From CAZIAK01 sp964537035 (GTDB lineage: Bacteria > Planctomycetota > B15-G4), in NCBI GenBank assembly GCA_964537035.1, contig CAZIAK010000020.1, forward strand, positions 20,218-84,217: a stretch of 64,000 nucleotides of DNA, in the 5' to 3' direction. The notes below the pieces were generated by a model. That model ran no database searches. It worked only from the letters and a program-made list of their open reading frames with translations, and had not been told where the DNA came from. This document shows, in pieces, positions 61,491 to 64,000 of the stretch (positions are counted from its first letter, which is position 1; every line of letters begins with the position of its first letter). The translations under genes were made by a program, and so were the position numbers.

Positions 61491-62273
61491 TCACGCAGGC
61501 CGTGGGACCGCTGACACCCGACAGACGTAGATGGCGTTCGTATCGTCCCGGTCGAGCAGGGGGTTGAAGTACGTCACGGCGTGAGCCTCGACGCTGTCGA
61601 AGGCCAGCTCAAGGCTCTGGGCGAAGACAGGGTCTGGCGGTTCTGAAGACCAGAGAGCGAAGACGCCGCCGGGGTGCAGATGGCTGGCCATGTGCCGCAA
61701 GCCCGTCGGTTCGTACAGCGCCGCATGGCTGGTGTGCAGCAAGCCTTCGGGGGAGTGATCGATGTCGAGCAGCACGGCATGAAAGCGCCGGCCCGGCGTC
61801 GCTGCGTCGAAGCCCCGCTGTGGGTCGGCGGCGAGGGCGAAGAAGTCGCTCTCTTGCAGACGACAACGTTCATCGTCGCGCAACTGCTCGCCCAGGGGCA
61901 CCAGACCCTTCTCGTGCCAGGCGATGACCTCTGGGAGGTACTCGACCACCAGCACGGAGCGCACCCGCTCATGGGCGAGAGCCGTGGCGGCGGTGTAGCC
62001 CAGGCCGAGACCGCCCACGACGACATCCCAGCGGTGATCGGCACCCGCGCCTGCCTGACTCTTGAGCGAGGTACCCAGGGCGGCCAGGCCCAGCTCGGTC
62101 AAGGCGATCTCTGACTGGGTGACCAGGCTCGACATGAGGAAGCTGCCGTCGAGTTTGACCTCGTACACATCGGTGTTGTCGAGGGACAGCACGCGACGGC
62201 GGCGCAGGATCAGCTCGCCGAAGCGAGTGTCCGCGAAGTCGAGTTCTTCGAAGTTGAGGCTCACGCCGCCCAC
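61491..62273 (-). CDS. Spermidine-synthase-like methyltransferase-fold protein
   Basis: A 260-residue protein with VYEVKLDGSFLMSSL near the N-terminus and VVVGGLGLGYTAATAL, the motif-I glycine loop of Rossmann-like methyltransferase and spermidine synthase folds. VVEYLPEVIAWHEKGLVPL and FHAVLLDIDHSPEGLLH follow, the latter resembling the D-x-D region of SpeE-like proteins. Aminopropyl transfer is not certain; members of this group also bind SAM for other reactions. GTG 62273 or GTG 62264 may be the start. Single gene, cytosolic. Confidence 0.75.
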   Translation of the reverse strand: MGGVSLNFEELDFADTRFGELILRRRRVLSLDNTDVYEVKLDGSFLMSSLVTQSEIALTELGLAALGTSLKSQAGAGADHRWDVVVGGLGLGYTAATALAHERVRSVLVVEYLPEVIAWHEKGLVPLGEQLRDDERCRLQESDFFALAADPQRGFDAATPGRRFHAVLLDIDHSPEGLLHTSHAALYEPTGLRHMASHLHPGGVFALWSSEPPDPVFAQSLELAFDSVEAHAVTYFNPLLDRDDTNAIYVCRVSAVPRPA

Positions 62274-62350
62274 GATGACAGGCGGCGGACGCGCAGACCA
62301 TGGCCTGCTACCGCGAAACTGGCGAGGCCGCTCGCGGGAGCCTCACACCA

Positions 62351-62384
62351 TCTCCGGGTGGCCTCCAATGAGGCCACCCGGAGA
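62351..62384. terminator. 15-bp perfect hairpin terminator after the di-heme cytochrome gene
   Basis: TCTCCGGGTGGCCTC-CAAT-GAGGCCACCCGGAGA, fifteen perfect pairs with a 4-nt loop, lies 15 bp past the cytochrome stop. There is no long T-run. Confidence 0.8.
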
Positions 62385-62399
62385 CCGGGACTCAGGGGA

Positions 62400-63806
62400 T
62401 CAGAGCAGGTCGACCGCGGGATCCGTGGGCGTGCGCAGCGAACGCAAGAAGGTCAGCAGCTCGATGCGCTGTGCCGGAGTGAGCGCGAAGAACGCGTCCT
62501 GGGCGAACTGAGCTTCTCCACCATGAAACGAGATGGCCTCGGTCAGGCTGAGCGCGCGACCGTCGTGAAGGTAGGGCGCGGTGTCAGCGATGCCCCAGAG
62601 CCGGCCGGTGGTGAAAAAGGAGTCGAGCTTGTCGCCGAAGTCTTCAGCCATGGCAGGGCCCAGGTCGTGGCGCTTGAGGTCTGCGAACAGGGGCACGGTG
62701 ATGCCACCGCTCTGGTTCAGGGTGAACTGGGTGGGGCTCTGGCTGAGGTCGACGCTGTAGAAGATGTCTTTCAGCGGCGCGGTGTGAGTCTCGGGGAAGC
62801 TGTAGTTCAGAACCGGGCTCGACGTTTCCAGTGACGGGATGTGGCAGGTCGCGCAACCGATGCTGTTGAAATGCATGGCGCCCTGCACACCGGCGGGCGT
62901 CAGGGGGTCTTGAACTGGCGGCTCGATGTTCGTGTTGAAGATGTGCATGGCCGACAGCTCGCCGATGAGGATCTCATCGACCACACCATCGCCGTCGCCA
63001 TCAACGTTGGGCCCCACGTCTTCTACGGGCTGCATGCCCAGGTGGAAGTTCAGAGCACCCACATCGAACTGGCGCACCGTGGCGTTGTCACCCTTGCGAC
63101 CGAAGGGGCGCACCACCAGGTCGTTGCCCACGCCCTCCACTTTGGAGAGGTCGTACGCGTTGATGAACTGGATGTACTTGATGCTGCCGAAGCTCACACC
63201 CTTGGTCATCAGCGGGAAGACCACGCCAGGCTGGGCACGAGCCAGGCGCCTGATGTCGCGCAGCTCCCTGGTCATCTCCTTGGCCAGCAGCTCGACGCCG
63301 CCTGACCCGAAGAGGAACGGCGGGTTGATGTAGCGTCCGTTGAAGGACGCCTCACCAAGAGCGGCGTCGTCGGCCACGTCAATGGATGTGGGCTGGAACA
63401 TGGCGTTGTTGTTGCTGCCGCCCACGCCACCGATGGCGAAGCGGAAGGGCGCCACGGCGTTGCTGCCCACGGAGTGGCATTCCATGCAGGTCTGGGAGTC
63501 GAGGCCATTGACCCGCAAGAACGTGCCGTTGTTCTGCAAGGTGGGCCGGTTGCCTGGAGCCGTGGGGTTGTTCAGGTCAGCGGGGCCATCGCCGTAGCCG
63601 TCGAACTTGTTGAACGGGGTCGAGAAGATCTTCAACCCGGCTTTGCGGATGTCGAACTTGGTCAGGCCGCCGCCGGTGATGTCGCTCTGTTGGATGCGGT
63701 TGGTCCCCAACGCGGGGCCTTCTCCAGGCGGCACTTGCGCCTGTGTCTCACTCGCGAGAAAACCCGTCGCACAGACGGCCAGTAGCAGTGACAAACGAAG
63801 TGTCAT
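62400..63806 (-). CDS. Periplasmic di-heme cytochrome c (DHOR/DUF1111-like)
   Basis: A 468-residue exported protein: ATG 63806 has AAGGA six bases upstream and starts MTLRLSLLLAVCATGFL. Two CxxCH heme sites are visible: CMECH (107-111) and CATCH (318-322). LWGIADTAPYLHDGRALSLTEAI and FHGGEA are conserved in di-heme oxidoreductases related to cytochrome c peroxidases. The stretch VDGDGDGVVDEI (267-278) is an EF-hand-like calcium loop. The protein probably transfers electrons or reduces peroxide in the periplasm. No partner is adjacent. Its substrate is not clear. Confidence 0.85.
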   Translation of the reverse strand: MTLRLSLLLAVCATGFLASETQAQVPPGEGPALGTNRIQQSDITGGGLTKFDIRKAGLKIFSTPFNKFDGYGDGPADLNNPTAPGNRPTLQNNGTFLRVNGLDSQTCMECHSVGSNAVAPFRFAIGGVGGSNNNAMFQPTSIDVADDAALGEASFNGRYINPPFLFGSGGVELLAKEMTRELRDIRRLARAQPGVVFPLMTKGVSFGSIKYIQFINAYDLSKVEGVGNDLVVRPFGRKGDNATVRQFDVGALNFHLGMQPVEDVGPNVDGDGDGVVDEILIGELSAMHIFNTNIEPPVQDPLTPAGVQGAMHFNSIGCATCHIPSLETSSPVLNYSFPETHTAPLKDIFYSVDLSQSPTQFTLNQSGGITVPLFADLKRHDLGPAMAEDFGDKLDSFFTTGRLWGIADTAPYLHDGRALSLTEAISFHGGEAQFAQDAFFALTPAQRIELLTFLRSLRTPTDPAVDLL

Positions 63807-64000
63807 CGCATGTCCTTTCAATCAAGAGCCGGCGCAAGACATCGCGCCGGCAGAGCCCCTAGAATCAGTTGCGAACCCGAGCAGGTCCGCTGGCCGCCAG
63901 CCTACCCCGACTTTCCAATTCTGAGGAGAGGGCTAAACATGATTTGGGTGTGAATTTTACTGCACGTAGTATTCGGAGCATCGGCTGAAACGGCGGGACC
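63807..64000. other. Upstream spacer of the di-heme cytochrome gene
   Basis: 194 bp without a supportable gene, relatively AT-rich near the end. It must contain the promoter of the minus-strand cytochrome gene; no clear box was assigned. Confidence 0.4.

Overview
The window is one high-G+C bacterial chromosome segment, densely packed with genes on both strands. It has no rRNA, tRNA, CRISPR array, insertion sequence or phage gene that I could recognise. Many large secreted proteins, lipoproteins, a Ser/Thr kinase with TPR-like C-terminus, an ECF sigma/CHAT cassette and repeated calcium-loop and FG-GAP proteins suggest a Planctomycetota-like or Myxococcota-like lineage. The taxon is an inference and is not proven here.

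Layout. 1-13.6 kb: the end of an S41 protease, glycine C-acetyltransferase (kbl), a divergent alkyltransferase-like DNA repair gene, a large secreted toroid protein, a minus-strand set (OPT transporter, GMC oxidoreductase, Gfo/Idh-like protein), a LOG-family gene, and a secreted protein convergent with an NlpC/P60 protein. 13.8-22.8 kb: a tight plus-strand operon for anaerobic dearomatisation of benzoyl-CoA. It holds Had, Oah, Dch and the four subunits of ATP-dependent benzoyl-CoA reductase (BcrC, B, A, D), followed by an SDR and a GNAT. BcrCBAD reduces benzoyl-CoA to the dienoyl-CoA, Dch hydrates it, Had oxidises it and Oah opens the ring. No ferredoxin, 2-oxoglutarate:ferredoxin oxidoreductase, benzoate-CoA ligase or regulator lies beside it.

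22.8-34.3 kb: a secreted GGDDxY-repeat protein, a hybrid histidine kinase with a cysteine tail, an ankyrin protein, a large exported protein, a cold-shock protein, NADP-isocitrate dehydrogenase fused to a CBS pair, a TlpA-like thioredoxin with in-frame UGA in place of the first catalytic Cys (probable selenoprotein), and a 34-residue one-helix membrane peptide. 34.3-43.6 kb: an ECF sigma factor, a zinc-finger-type anti-sigma-like protein, a TPR-CHAT protease that seems to begin at CTG, an S8 subtilase, an M28 lipoprotein peptidase and a secreted TPR protein. This looks like a regulated proteolytic module.

43.6-64 kb: a Ser/Thr kinase with HRE in place of HRD, an LVIVD-repeat secreted protein, a recent tandem duplication of a small exported protein, a lipoprotein with 14 FG-GAP-like repeats, an unknown lipoprotein, an M48 protease, a GNAT, a small DUF2007-like protein coupled to a secreted PNGase F-like/PDZ protein, an M28 lipoprotein, a DEAD-box helicase, a UPF0178 protein, a spermidine-synthase-like protein and a di-heme cytochrome.

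Starts were chosen from Shine-Dalgarno spacing and signal-peptide fit. Many genes have a TAnnnT hexamer upstream without a clear -35 box, sometimes so close to the start that the mRNA would be nearly leaderless. Family names come from motif recognition by eye, and no database search was run.
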